NCBI GenBank assembly: GCA_005518205.2
Contig: RFFC02000046.1
Location: forward strand, 1 to 48,454
Source of the DNA: Hormoscilla sp. GUM202
GTDB taxonomy: Bacteria > Cyanobacteriota > Cyanobacteriia > Cyanobacteriales > Desertifilaceae
Length of the DNA stretch: 48,454 nucleotides
Direction of reading: 5' to 3'
A model generated the notes under the pieces. That model did not search any database and was not told the DNA's origin. It saw only the letters and a list, made by a program, of their open reading frames with translations. Within the stretch, counting starts at the first letter, position 1, and each line of letters begins with the position of its first letter. Shown in pieces: positions 17,410-25,451 of this stretch. The position numbers were made by a program, and so were the translations under genes.

Positions 17410-18483
17410 ATGGACTTTAACCTCAATAACCGGCAGCAACGTGTTCTCCAGGCAACAGTGCGTCAGTACATTGCCACAGCTGAACCAGTGGGATCGAAAT
17501 CCCTAGTAGAAGAGTATGCTTTTGCAGTGAGCGCTGCGACAATCAGATCATGCCTGGGCTTTTTAGAAAAGGCGGGGCTACTATATCAACCTCATACCTC
17601 AGCGGGGCGGGTGCCAACTGAGTCGGGTTATCGCATTTATGTGAATCAGTTAATGACGCCCAATGAAGCCACAGGGAAAGAAGTAGAGAAATTACTACGA
17701 GATCGATTGAATTGGGATGATTGGAGTTTTGAAGCTATGCTCAGAGGAGCGGCTCAAATTCTGTCTCACCTGAGTGGGTATATTACCTTGATTACGATGC
17801 CCTCGTGGAGTAGCACGGGAGTACATCACGTGCAGCTGGTGCAGGTAGATCCGGGAAGGGTAATGTTGATTTTGGTGACGGATACCTACGAAACTCAGTC
17901 ATCCTTGATGGAATTGCCTCAAGCAGATCCGGGGTGCGAACTGGATGGGGAAATAGTAGAACGAGAATTGCAGATTTTGTCTAACTTTTTGAACAGCAAG
18001 CTGCGGGGGCGATCGCTCGGAGAATTAGCTAAGTTAGACTGGAGTGAGTTAGACCGGGAATTTGAAAAGTATGCGGATTTTTTGCGGTCATTACTGACAG
18101 AGTTAAGCCGTCGCAGTCAGTCTCCAGCTGCTACCCAACTGTGGATATCAGGTGTAGCGGAGGTGTTGCGGCAACCAGAATTTTCTCAGTTGCAACAAGT
18201 CCAGACTCTGGTCGGACTGCTAGAAGAAGAACCTTTACAGATATTGCCTTTAATTTTTGAAGACCCTGATGTGGATGCTACAGGCAGACGAGTGAATGTC
18301 TGGATAGGTTCTGAGAATCCCTTGGAACCGATGCGTACCTGTACCCTGATTGTCTCTCGCTACTGTAAGGGTGCAGTACCTGTCGGAAGTGTAGGGGTTT
18401 TAGGACCAACTCGGATGGTTTATGAAAATGCGATCGCGGTAGTTGAAGCCACTGCTGATTATCTCTCTGAAGCTTTAAGTTAA
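17410..18483 (+). CDS. hrcA: Heat-inducible transcription repressor HrcA
   Basis: A 357-residue protein with the N-terminal winged-helix domain ([57 protein letters not shown]) and the C-terminal GAF-like HrcA domain (ending [20 protein letters not shown]). HrcA binds CIRCE operators and represses groEL/dnaK chaperone genes in a GroEL-dependent way. It is intact. The ADP-ribosylglycohydrolase begins 5 bp after its stop, so they probably share a transcript. Confidence 0.95.
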   Translation: MDFNLNNRQQRVLQATVRQYIATAEPVGSKSLVEEYAFAVSAATIRSCLGFLEKAGLLYQPHTSAGRVPTESGYRIYVNQLMTPNEATGKEVEKLLRDRLNWDDWSFEAMLRGAAQILSHLSGYITLITMPSWSSTGVHHVQLVQVDPGRVMLILVTDTYETQSSLMELPQADPGCELDGEIVERELQILSNFLNSKLRGRSLGELAKLDWSELDREFEKYADFLRSLLTELSRRSQSPAATQLWISGVAEVLRQPEFSQLQQVQTLVGLLEEEPLQILPLIFEDPDVDATGRRVNVWIGSENPLEPMRTCTLIVSRYCKGAVPVGSVGVLGPTRMVYENAIAVVEATADYLSEALS

Positions 18484-18487
18484 TGAC

Positions 18488-19498
18488 ATGAGAAAGTCAA
18501 AAGTATTGTCTGGTTTGATGGGTGTCTGTGTCGGCGATGCCTTAGGGGTGCCAGTGGAATTTACCAGTCGCGCTGCACGACTACAGGCACCCGTGACAAG
18601 GATGAGCGGCTATGGTACTTATAACCAACCTCCCGGGACTTGGTCAGATGATAGTTCCCTGACGTTGTGCTTGGCAGACTCTCTCTGTCAGGGGTTTGAT
18701 TTAAGGGCGATCGGTCCGCGGACGGCCCGAAAAATCGGTCAATCTTTTTGTCGCTGGTACAATGAAGCATATTGGACTCCCCACGGCGAGGTCTTCGACA
18801 TTGGCGGTACGACCTGCAATGCTATTGAAAGTCTGCTAGAGGGAGTTTCTCCTGTGGAAGCGGGGGGGACTGATGAATGGAGTAATGGCAATGGTTCGTT
18901 AATGCGCATTTTGCCCCTTGCTTTCTATCACCAAACCTTCGATTTTCCAGAATTAATGCAGCGGGTGCATGACTGTTCTTGCATTACTCACGGTCACGCG
19001 CGATCGCAAATCGCTTGCGGCATTTATATTAGCATAGCCGTTTGTTTGCTGCAAGGGTTAGAACCAAGATCAGCGTATCTCCAAGGGATTGAAAAGGTCA
19101 AAGAAATATATTCACCAAGAAAGTATGCCATAGAAATGTATCGGTTTGAACGAGTAGGCAGTGGCGCGATCGATAGTTTATCAATGGATGAAATCAAGTC
19201 AGGAGGCTATGTAATAGATACTCTAGAAGCAGCGTTGTGGTGTTTGTTAACAACATCTGACTATGCAGAAGCAGTCCTGAAAGCAGTGAACTTGGGAGGC
19301 GATACTGATACGACGGGTGCTGTAACGGGTGGTTTAGCTGGAATTTACTACGGGGTAGAAAACATTCCCACAGAATGGATCGAACAAATTGCGAGAAAAG
19401 ATGATATTATCGATTTAGCAAATCGTCTAGAAGCAGCCGTAGGTTGGGTCTCCGAACGAAACCCAACCGCTGCATCTGGTGTAATGGATAGGCCGTAG
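18488..19498 (+). CDS. ADP-ribosylglycohydrolase (DraG/ARH-like)
   Basis: About 336 residues. The metal-binding motifs are GVCVGDALGVPVEF, GTWSDDSSLTLCLADSL (first acidic pair) and NLGGDTDTTGAVTGGLAGIY (second GGDTDT block), typical of dinuclear Mg/Mn hydrolases that remove ADP-ribose from proteins or small molecules. Around residues 73-80 (RAIGPRTARKI) the DNA carries the GATCGGTCCGCGGACGG repeat, which looks like an in-frame insertion absent from relatives. The last about 20 residues (VGWVSERNPTAASGVMDRP) come from a tandemly repeated 56-bp spacer element, so the native stop was probably earlier. Confidence 0.93.
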   Translation: MRKSKVLSGLMGVCVGDALGVPVEFTSRAARLQAPVTRMSGYGTYNQPPGTWSDDSSLTLCLADSLCQGFDLRAIGPRTARKIGQSFCRWYNEAYWTPHGEVFDIGGTTCNAIESLLEGVSPVEAGGTDEWSNGNGSLMRILPLAFYHQTFDFPELMQRVHDCSCITHGHARSQIACGIYISIAVCLLQGLEPRSAYLQGIEKVKEIYSPRKYAIEMYRFERVGSGAIDSLSMDEIKSGGYVIDTLEAALWCLLTTSDYAEAVLKAVNLGGDTDTTGAVTGGLAGIYYGVENIPTEWIEQIARKDDIIDLANRLEAAVGWVSERNPTAASGVMDRP

Positions 19499-19552
19499 GT
19501 TGGGTCTCCAAACGAAACCCAACCGCTGCATCTGGTATAATGGATATAAATA
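19440..19552. repeat. Tandem 56-bp repeat, two copies
   Basis: Two near-identical units containing GTTGGGTCTCC, AACGAAACCCAACCG and CTGCATCTGGT-TAATGGATA follow each other with about 56-bp spacing. Each unit holds an internal inverted repeat (GGTTGGGT/ACCCAACC). The first unit is read through as the end of the glycohydrolase, and the second lies in the spacer before the DUF1778 gene. Confidence 0.85.
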
Positions 19553-19570
19553 ACCAAATTGGAGCATTTT

Positions 19571-19852
19571 ATGACACTCACATCCCATTCTAAAACTACC
19601 ACTATTGAAATAAGACTTCCTCAAGAGCGCAAAACAATACTTGAAAAAGCAGCTATTCTCGAAGGTCTGAGTTTAAGCGAATATCTCCTAAAAATTGCTA
19701 CCGATATTGCCGAAAAATCTCTGCTGCGAACTGAATCTATTACTCTCTCTGAAAAAGACTGGGAAATTGTGACTTCTGCAATTAACGATCCTCCAGAACT
19801 CAATTCTGCCCTAAAAGCTGCCATTAACCGCTATAAAAAAGAAAACTCATAA
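19571..19852 (+). CDS. DUF1778 (TacA-like) antitoxin
   Basis: A 93-residue ribbon-helix-helix antitoxin: TTTIEIRLPQERKTILEKAA, LSEYLLKIATDIAEKS, then the toxin-binding tail (LSEKDWEIVTSAINDPPELN, LKAAINRYKK). Family members repress their operon and neutralise GNAT toxins that acetylate charged tRNA. ATG at 19571 is used. The toxin reading frame follows 7 bp downstream and is broken, so this gene now stands as an orphan antitoxin. Confidence 0.9.
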   Translation: MTLTSHSKTTTIEIRLPQERKTILEKAAILEGLSLSEYLLKIATDIAEKSLLRTESITLSEKDWEIVTSAINDPPELNSALKAAINRYKKENS

Positions 19853-19859
19853 AAATCAA

Positions 19860-20348
19860 TGGAATGGATTATTTGTTCGATTGAAGATCCTCGGGCAATT
19901 CGAGACAATTTTGATTGTGGAATACCCGAATTAAACGAATATCTGCAAAAATACAACAAAACCATAAAAAAGGCATTGCCAAAACTTGGGTAGCTATTCC
20001 CCAGTCTGGAGAAAATGAGGTAGTAGGTTACTACTCAATTAGCATGGCTGAATTAAAACGAGAATCTCTCCCGAATCAATCGACTAAAGGCTTACCTCGC
20101 TATCCTATTCTAGTCATGAGAATCGGTAAGTTAGCCGTCACGCAAACAATGCAAGGGAAACACTTGGGAGAGACTTTACTTGTTGATGCTTTTGCTAAAG
20201 TAATTCGTTTATCAGAAGATATTGGAGTAACTGTTGATGCGTTAAACGAGTCCGCAAAAGCATTTTATTTGAAGTACGGATTTCTGACTTGAGAAAATAA
20301 CCAACGTTCGCTTTTTATTGCCCTTAAACAAATTAAACAGTTTTTCAA
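19860..20348 (+). pseudogene. GNAT (TacT-like) toxin, frameshift plus nonsense
   Basis: The first part reads MEWIICSIEDPRAIRDNFDC, then GIPELNEYLQKYN. A frameshift near 19955 leads to KKGIAKTWVAIPQSGENEVV, GYYSISMAELKRE, RIGKLAVTQTMQGKHLGETL (acetyl-CoA-binding region) and NESAKAFYLKYGFL. An in-frame TGA at 20290-20292 precedes ENNQRSLFIALKQIKQFF, the normal end of the family. Intact, it would be the aminoacyl-tRNA acetylating partner of the DUF1778 antitoxin. With two lesions it should be dead. Confidence 0.88.
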
Positions 20349-20354
20349 TGGAGT

Positions 20355-20615
20355 ATGAAAGCTATCAAAGTTATGGGAAGGATTGACGATCGAGGACAAC
20401 TGGCGTTAGATGAGCCTTTGTCAATAGATACAAACCAGCGCGTTGAAGTAATAGTCCTGATTCCTGAAATAGCAACTCTTGATGATGATGACGAACCCAA
20501 AGCGCAAATTTTGGATGATTTTCGGCAAGCATGGCACGAAGCAATGACCGGTCAAACAATTCCAGTTGCCCGACTGTGGGAGGGAATTGACGATGACCTC
20601 CGAACCATTAATTAA
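20355..20615 (+). CDS. Small antitoxin-like protein of a TA pair
   Basis: An 86-residue acidic protein with a beta-hairpin-like start (MKAIKVMGRIDDRGQLALDE, ending in RVEVIVLIPE) and a helical tail (ILDDFRQAWHEAMTGQTIPV, ARLWEGIDDD). Cyanobacterial genomes often place this type of protein just before a RelE/mRNA-interferase-like toxin with an ATGA overlap. Here an ATG lies inside its 3' end at 20594, and the start of such a toxin follows before the sequence degenerates. Confidence 0.65.
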   Translation: MKAIKVMGRIDDRGQLALDEPLSIDTNQRVEVIVLIPEIATLDDDDEPKAQILDDFRQAWHEAMTGQTIPVARLWEGIDDDLRTIN

Positions 20616-20689
20616 GGTGGGTGTTACATCCCAGGGCCTTAAGGTAACAGTTGAGGGGCAGGTGGGGAGGCGATCGGGTCTTTGGATGT
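20594..20689 (+). pseudogene. 5' stub of the partner toxin
   Basis: ATG at 20594 overlaps the upstream antitoxin-like gene and begins MTSEPLIKVGVTSQGLKVTV, like the first strand of RelE-type toxins. The similarity stops after about 20 residues in repeat-like, GC-rich sequence, and there is no catalytic part. The call rests mainly on position and is weak. Confidence 0.3.
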
Positions 20690-20922
20690 AAGGCGTCGCC
20701 GCCCGAACCCGTTCCCAGGCGGGAGCCAGGGAACGAGGGGTCCGGCTACGAGAACCAAGCCCGCCTGCGCGGGCTATATTACTTGCCCCCGATCGCCCAG
20801 ATAATTCTACCATAGCCCTGGCGGTGTGACCAAGTATGAGGTCCGCGATGCTTTCGCTCGTGATGACCACCGCCGCCAATCTTGTGCTAGACTAGAGATA
20901 GGAGTATGGAGTATATAGAGCT
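20616..20922. other. Repeat-rich spacer before the Uma2 pair
   Basis: No gene is seen beyond the toxin stub. From about 20795 the sequence (AATTCTACCATAGCCCTGGC, then TCTTGTGCTAGACTAGAGAT) is repeated before the second Uma2 gene at about 21850-21960, marking the upstream part of a tandem duplication. Confidence 0.6.
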
Positions 20923-21780
20923 ATGGTTGCAAGTAGCAAGCCCGATGTACTAGAATATCGGCCTAGTAAACTTTTGAGTGATGAACCGCCCTTGGAAACA
21001 TATCGCCATCTCAATCAAATCATGCTGTTACTGTGGTGCCTGAACTGGTGGTGGCGCGATCGCCCGGATGCACCGCCTTCCCGACGCAACAATTTCTTTG
21101 CAGCAGGAAATTTGACGATATATTACAGTCCGCGTCGGCGCCGGAACGAGAGATTCAGAGGTCCAGATTTTTTTGTAGTATTGGACACGGAGTACAGAGA
21201 ACGTACAAGTTGGGTAGTGTGGGAAGAAGATGACAAGTATCCAAATGTGATTATAGAAATGCTATCAGACTCGACTGCGGAAACGGATAGGGTTACTAAG
21301 AGAGAAATATACCAAAATGTATTCAGAACTCCTGAATATTTTTGGTTCGATCCCTATAGCTTGGAGTTCCAAGGATTACGCCTTTCTCAACAGGGAGAAT
21401 ATGTGGAAATCCCACGGAACGATCGGGGATGGATGTGGAGCGAACAGCTAGAATTGTATTTGGGAATAGTAGAAGAAAAACTGAGGTTTTTGACGGCAAC
21501 GGGGGAGTTGGTTCCAGATCCGACAGAATCATCTATCCAAGAAATGCTACAGAAAGAAGCAGAACGCCGACGGGCCGATGCAGAACGCCAACGGGCCGAA
21601 GAGGAACGCCAACGGGCCGATGCAGAAAGTCAACGGGCCGATGCAGAAAGTCAACGGGCCGATGCAGAAAGTCAACGGGCTGATACAAAAAGTCAAGAGG
21701 CCGAAGCAGCAAAGGCCCAATTGGAAATGTGGCGTAGTCGGCTACAACAACTTGGGATAGACCCAAATGAATTTAATTAG
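20923..21780 (+). CDS. Uma2 (DUF820) family protein, copy 1
   Basis: A 285-residue PD-(D/E)XK-like protein: GPDFFVVLDTEYRERTSWVV, then KYPNVIIEMLSDSTAETDRV with TKREIYQNVFRTPEYFWFDP holding the acidic/lysine core. The C-terminus is a highly charged coiled coil built from 7-residue blocks (AERQRAD, AESQRAD) encoded by 21-bp tandem repeats at about 21575-21700, ending LQQLGIDPNEFN. The Uma2 family is greatly expanded in cyanobacteria; its substrate is unknown. The next gene is a close duplicate with a much shorter coiled coil. Confidence 0.88.
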   Translation: MVASSKPDVLEYRPSKLLSDEPPLETYRHLNQIMLLLWCLNWWWRDRPDAPPSRRNNFFAAGNLTIYYSPRRRRNERFRGPDFFVVLDTEYRERTSWVVWEEDDKYPNVIIEMLSDSTAETDRVTKREIYQNVFRTPEYFWFDPYSLEFQGLRLSQQGEYVEIPRNDRGWMWSEQLELYLGIVEEKLRFLTATGELVPDPTESSIQEMLQKEAERRRADAERQRAEEERQRADAESQRADAESQRADAESQRADTKSQEAEAAKAQLEMWRSRLQQLGIDPNEFN

Positions 21781-21972
21781 AAGCCGATCTCCCTTTTGTC
21801 ATGGTGCTGCGATCGCTCATGGCAACTTAATTCCTTGCTGTGCGATCGCCCTGACCACAATTCTACCATAGTCCTTGCGGTTTGACAAAGGTCTGCGATC
21901 GCCCTCGAGAAGATGACCACTGCCGCCAATCTTGTGCTAGACTAGAGATAAGAGTATGGAGTATATAGAGCT

Positions 21973-22683
21973 ATGGTTGCAAGTAGCAAGCCCGATGTAC
22001 TAGAATATCGGCCTAGTAAACTTTTGAGTGATGAACCGCCCTTGGAAACATATCGCCATCTCAATCAAATCATGCTGTTACTGTGGTGCCTGAACTGGTG
22101 GTGGCGCGATCGCCCGGATGCACCGCCTTCCCGACGCAACAATTTCTTTGCAGCAGGAAATTTGACGATATATTACAGTCCGCGTCGGCGCCGGAACGAG
22201 AACTTCCGGGGTCCAGATTTTTTTGTAGTATTGGACACGGAGTACAGAGAACGTACAAGTTGGGTAGTGTGGGAAGAAGATGGCAAGTATCCAAATGTGA
22301 TTATAGAAATGCTATCGGACTCAACTGCCGAAACGGATAGGGTTACCAAGAGAGAACTATACCAGGATGTATTCAGAACTCCTGAATATTTTTGGTTTGA
22401 CCCCTATAGCTTGGAGTTCCAAGGATTACGCCTTTCTCAAGAGGGAGAATACGTGGAGATAACACAGAACGATCGGGGATGGATGTGGAGCGAACAGCTA
22501 GAATTGTATTTGGGAATAGTAGAAGAAAAACTGAGGTTTTTGACGGCAACGGGGGAGTTGGTTCCAGATCCGACAGAATCATCTATCCAAGAAAGGCTGC
22601 GGGCTGAAGCAGCAGAGGCAAAATATGAAATGTTGCGCAGTCAGCTACAAGAACGTGGGATAGATCCCGATGAATTCAATTAG
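21973..22683 (+). CDS. Uma2 (DUF820) family protein, copy 2
   Basis: A 236-residue near-copy of the preceding gene, identical over most of the first 200 residues (MVASSKPDVLEYRPSKLLSD at both starts) with substitutions such as REIYQNV to RELYQDV and ISRNDRG-type changes around 160. The coiled coil is cut to one block (ERLRAEAAEAKYEML) before LQERGIDPDEFN. Upstream and downstream spacers are duplicated too, so the duplication covered the whole transcription unit and is recent. The core residues appear intact in both copies. Confidence 0.88.
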   Translation: MVASSKPDVLEYRPSKLLSDEPPLETYRHLNQIMLLLWCLNWWWRDRPDAPPSRRNNFFAAGNLTIYYSPRRRRNENFRGPDFFVVLDTEYRERTSWVVWEEDGKYPNVIIEMLSDSTAETDRVTKRELYQDVFRTPEYFWFDPYSLEFQGLRLSQEGEYVEITQNDRGWMWSEQLELYLGIVEEKLRFLTATGELVPDPTESSIQERLRAEAAEAKYEMLRSQLQERGIDPDEFN

Positions 22684-22798
22684 GAGCCGATCGCCCTTTG
22701 GTCATGGTGCGGCGAGCGCTCATGGCAACTTAATTCCTTGCCGTGCGATCGCCCATATAATTCTACTCTAGAACTTGGGGCGATCGGATAAAGTTAAT

Positions 22799-23332
22799 CT
22801 ATTTCATCGCTTCCAGGACTTCATTTAACGGTAAATCAACAGCTTCGGCAATTTGTTCTGCTGTTAAGCCGAGTTTGGTTAACTTAGATACAGTATTTAA
22901 TTTAGTTGCGTGCAATAAATTATCCACCGTTGCATTGGTATCTCTTGTCTTTGGTGGATTTGATTCAGTATTTACCGCATCCCGGTTTTCTAATTCTGTT
23001 GTTTCGGAATTATTGCAGAGATTAATATTATCAACACGAATGTGATTTCCTATTACAGGGGACTGATAATTTGCGATTCCTAAACGTTCGATTGTAGCGG
23101 ACAAATTAGATTTATTTAAATCTTCGCCAAAAATATCTGACAAAAGTTGCCAGAGTTCGTATCCCTTATCCTTCGCATGACCAGTGGTGCATTTATACGT
23201 TTCTGCGATTTCTTCGTACTTCTGACCATTGAGGGATCCCTTCAAAATTTCCATTTGCAGACTATCCAGGTGCTTCCCGGTTTGCTGGAAGACCAAATCA
23301 TCGATCGACTTTAACACCGTTTGCCAGTCCAT
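22799..23332 (-). CDS. HTH protein like the N-terminus of cyanobacterial vWA-MoxR/NB-ARC conflict proteins
   Basis: The first about 80 residues (WQTVLKSIDDLVFQQTGKHL, MEILKGSLNGQKYEEIAETY, then GHAKDKGYELWQLLSDIFGE) match the helix-turn-helix domain that heads vWA-MoxR-associated, NB-ARC and WD40 signalling proteins in cyanobacteria. A polar linker follows, and then a second short helical motif (KLTKLGLTAEQIAEAVDLPL). No effector, NTPase or protease domain is attached, so it is either a stand-alone regulator or an adaptor. ATG at 23330-23332 has AAGG just upstream. Ten-bp phased repeats fill its upstream region. Confidence 0.7.
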   Translation of the reverse strand: MDWQTVLKSIDDLVFQQTGKHLDSLQMEILKGSLNGQKYEEIAETYKCTTGHAKDKGYELWQLLSDIFGEDLNKSNLSATIERLGIANYQSPVIGNHIRVDNINLCNNSETTELENRDAVNTESNPPKTRDTNATVDNLLHATKLNTVSKLTKLGLTAEQIAEAVDLPLNEVLEAMK

Positions 23333-23360
23333 CCTTGGGGTGACTCCTCCGAAAAATTTA

Positions 23361-23530
23361 CTTATCCGCCATTATCCGTCATCATCCGTCCTTTTGACAT
23401 TTTTTAAGAAAGTTTCCGTCTTTATCCGTTTTTCGCCTGCAAGGAACTTCCGAAGTTTCTAGCTATCCGCTATTATCCGTCCTTATCCGCCCTTTTTGCT
23501 TAAAGTCCCATCTTTTTCCGTCTTTTTCCG
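23361..23530. repeat. Ten-bp phased TATCCG repeat array
   Basis: Units of form TTATCCGYC sit exactly 10 bp apart in clusters: three at 23361-23390, two at 23411-23430 (one TTTCCG), three at 23461-23490 and two degenerate TTTTTCCG units at 23511-23530. They lie 30-200 bp upstream of the minus-strand HTH gene (reading GACGGATAA toward it). The spacing is one helical turn, so the units face the same side of the DNA. Confidence 0.85.
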
Positions 23531-23649
23531 ACTTGTCGATATTGAGACGACCAGGTGATAATAAGAATAGGAGTTGCGTATGTTCCTAAATAGATCGATG
23601 CTGGCAAGTTCTACAGGTGTAGCGGCGGCGTCAGCGCTGGATATAGCGG

Positions 23650-23760
23650 TACACCGAAGCAGTCCGCACCCAAGACGTGACATTTTGTATTGGTCCGGCG
23701 GGAACGGGGAAAACCTATTTAGCAGCAGTTCTGGTGTTCCAAGCATTGCTAAATAATCAG
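23650..23760 (+). pseudogene. PhoH-like ATPase fragment
   Basis: The frame reads [20 protein letters not shown], then [16 protein letters not shown]. It includes the Walker A loop GPAGTGKT and the DVTF...LAAVLAVQALL context of PhoH family ATPases. Sequence on either side does not continue the family, and no Walker B is present. It is an isolated scrap of about 35 codons. Confidence 0.75.
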
Positions 23761-23782
23761 TACGTAAGTTTCAAAAGGTTAA

Positions 23783-24169
23783 ATGAAAATGAAAATTGTC
23801 AAGACAATCACAAGCAAACTGTTGGTTGGTTTTACAGCTTTGGCCTTAATAGTTGGTTCTGCACCTAAAGAAGTACATGCACTAACAGGAAACGGAGGTA
23901 GCACAGGTTGGAATAGAGTGAGTACTACAAACCAGGACAGTTGTGCGCAGAAAGCTGTACAGACAATGAAATGGTTGGTAGAGCAAGGAGAAATCCAAAC
24001 TCTTCCTGATGGAAATTCGTGGCGCTTTAGAAAAGGAAATAACGTCATTTTTAACGTTGTCTGCGATCGTAATGGTGAGAACGTTCGGGTTGATGTTATT
24101 TGTTTTAATGCTTGTGACAGGGCTACTTTCAACCTTCGCTCTAGAATAGATGGACTTATGAATTGGTAA
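23783..24169 (+). CDS. Secreted hypothetical protein
   Basis: A 128-residue protein with a clear Sec signal peptide (basic [11 protein letters not shown], hydrophobic [15 protein letters not shown], cleavage near VHA-LT). The mature part has four cysteines (DSC, VVC, VIC, NAC) that could form two disulfides, and a Trp-rich first half ([25 protein letters not shown]). I do not recognise the family. An AAAAGG ribosome site precedes ATG 23783. It would act in the periplasm or outside the cell. Confidence 0.6.
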   Translation: MKMKIVKTITSKLLVGFTALALIVGSAPKEVHALTGNGGSTGWNRVSTTNQDSCAQKAVQTMKWLVEQGEIQTLPDGNSWRFRKGNNVIFNVVCDRNGENVRVDVICFNACDRATFNLRSRIDGLMNW

Positions 24170-24434
24170 AGAAAATCCTTGTTTTTCAAAAGCTTACAAC
24201 AGTTCAGAAACCCGGTTTCTTTAGCTAGGCGATCGCGCCAATGTCAGAAACCGGGTTTCTCCAATGAGTTTGGCATCAGAACCTCAAGTTCAGAAACCAG
24301 GTTTCTTTAGCTACCAGATCGCCCCTAATGCGCGATCGCCCCAATGCTCCCTACCCGGTTTGTGCAATAACTTTTCCCTCAACACCGAAATATTGAGGTG
24401 GCGTTCGTTAATTTTGATATGTTGGAGAAATTTT
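24170..24434. repeat. Cluster of GAAACCSGGTTTC palindromes
   Basis: Copies of CAGAAACC(C/G)GGTTTCT occur at about 24208, 24252 and 24293, separated by GCGATCGC-type HIP1 sites. More copies lie at 25354 and 25402, with variants near 8310, 8356 and 9288. No gene is seen here. Confidence 0.8.
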
Positions 24435-24800
24435 TTATGATAATGGTGGCGGTGGATCTTCGGGATTTATCAATAGCGGTTGCAGATGTACCAGTAGTTG
24501 AGGCAGTTGATTCTGGATTACGTCCCAGACAATATCAAAATCAACTTGGTCGTATTCGTGGACAATGATATCGCGCATTCCTGCTAGATTGCGCCAGGGA
24601 ATTTCTGGGTGGTTCTCACGTAATTGCATAGAGAGGCGCTTGGTTGCTTCTCCAATAATCGTAATTTGATAAAGAATGGCGGAAATTTTCTCATCATTTG
24701 CGATCAGATCCGTGCGCTCAACACCATTGCTAAAGCGAAGGATACGCTGGGCGGCTCGTTCAATATCAATCAGCGATTCAAGGTCACGCGGCATAAACAT
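24435..24800 (-). CDS. hepT: HepT-like ribonuclease toxin (DUF86)
   Basis: A 121-residue all-helical HEPN protein. The catalytic RX4HXY motif is RDIIVHEY (within NLAGMRDIIVHEYDQVDFDI). In the HepT/MntA system the toxin cleaves RNA and is silenced by AMPylation of the motif tyrosine by MntA. The mntA gene lies 62 bp upstream on the same strand. Both look intact, so this is one of the few complete toxin-antitoxin systems here. The proline-rich tail PEDPPPPLS is unusual. Confidence 0.92.
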   Translation of the reverse strand: MFMPRDLESLIDIERAAQRILRFSNGVERTDLIANDEKISAILYQITIIGEATKRLSMQLRENHPEIPWRNLAGMRDIIVHEYDQVDFDIVWDVIQNQLPQLLVHLQPLLINPEDPPPPLS

Positions 24801-24862
24801 TTCTCTCGATATAGTCTATTCTATGGGGAAATTGCGCCAAGATCCGAAAGGCTGTCGGTAAT

Positions 24863-25234
24863 TTACCGGACCTCATCAATCTGAGAGCCGATCGCATCTA
24901 TCTGAGAATCACTATAGATCGCCTGAGCAGATTCGAGGATATTTTTGCGGCGTAACCAGTTTTCGCTCCGTTCTATGGCAGTTTTCTCAATCAAGTCCAC
25001 CTTGCGATTAAAGAGGGTTTGCAGTTCTTGTCGCATTTGCAAGGTTTCCTCCAGACCCCGCCGAAAACTCGGTGAGAAGCGAACCAATATGTCAATGTCG
25101 CTATCGGGGCGAAAGTCGTCCCGTAAAACCGAGCCAAAGAGGGCAAATTCGGTGATGTGCCAACGTTGGCAAAAGTCTTGAATTTGGGCGATCTGAAGTT
25201 CGATATTGCGGTTTAGGGTTTCGATGACTGGCAT
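24863..25234 (-). CDS. mntA: MntA-like nucleotidyltransferase antitoxin
   Basis: A 123-residue minimal nucleotidyltransferase with FALFGSVLRDDFRPDSDIDI (the GSX10DXD motif) and a downstream acidic VDLIEK. It transfers AMP to the HepT tyrosine. Start ATG at 25232-25234 (MPVIETLNRN). Together with hepT it forms a minus-strand operon. The C-terminal DSQIDAIGSQIDEV helix is longer than in some homologues. Confidence 0.9.
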   Translation of the reverse strand: MPVIETLNRNIELQIAQIQDFCQRWHITEFALFGSVLRDDFRPDSDIDILVRFSPSFRRGLEETLQMRQELQTLFNRKVDLIEKTAIERSENWLRRKNILESAQAIYSDSQIDAIGSQIDEVR

Positions 25235-25451
25235 AGTCTACCTCAATGCTATAATTTTGTTGATTCCATGTAGCTTTGTTCTTGGAGATAAGTTTCTAAA
25301 TTGATTATTTCTTCAATATATTGACGCGATCCACCCGTGCGATCGCCCCAAGGTCAGAAACCGAGTTTCTGCGATAAGTTTGGCATCAAAACCGCCAGAT
25401 TTGTTCAGAAACCCGGTTTCTTTAGCTACCCGATCGCCCGCCGTCAGTGAG

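Larger units (their letters stand above)
20795..22760. repeat. Tandem duplication of a Uma2 transcription unit
   Basis: Two direct units start at about 20795 and 21847. The genes begin 1050 bp apart and share promoter-side sequence (TCTTGTGCTAGACTAGAGAT, GGAGTATATAGAGCTATGG) and 3' spacer (CATGGCAACTTAATTCCTTG). The main length difference is about 147 bp in the coiled-coil repeats. Confidence 0.9.

Noticed and set aside
23361-23530. CRISPR array
   Set aside because: Units are about 7-10 bp with no spacers of 30 bp or more and no cas genes.
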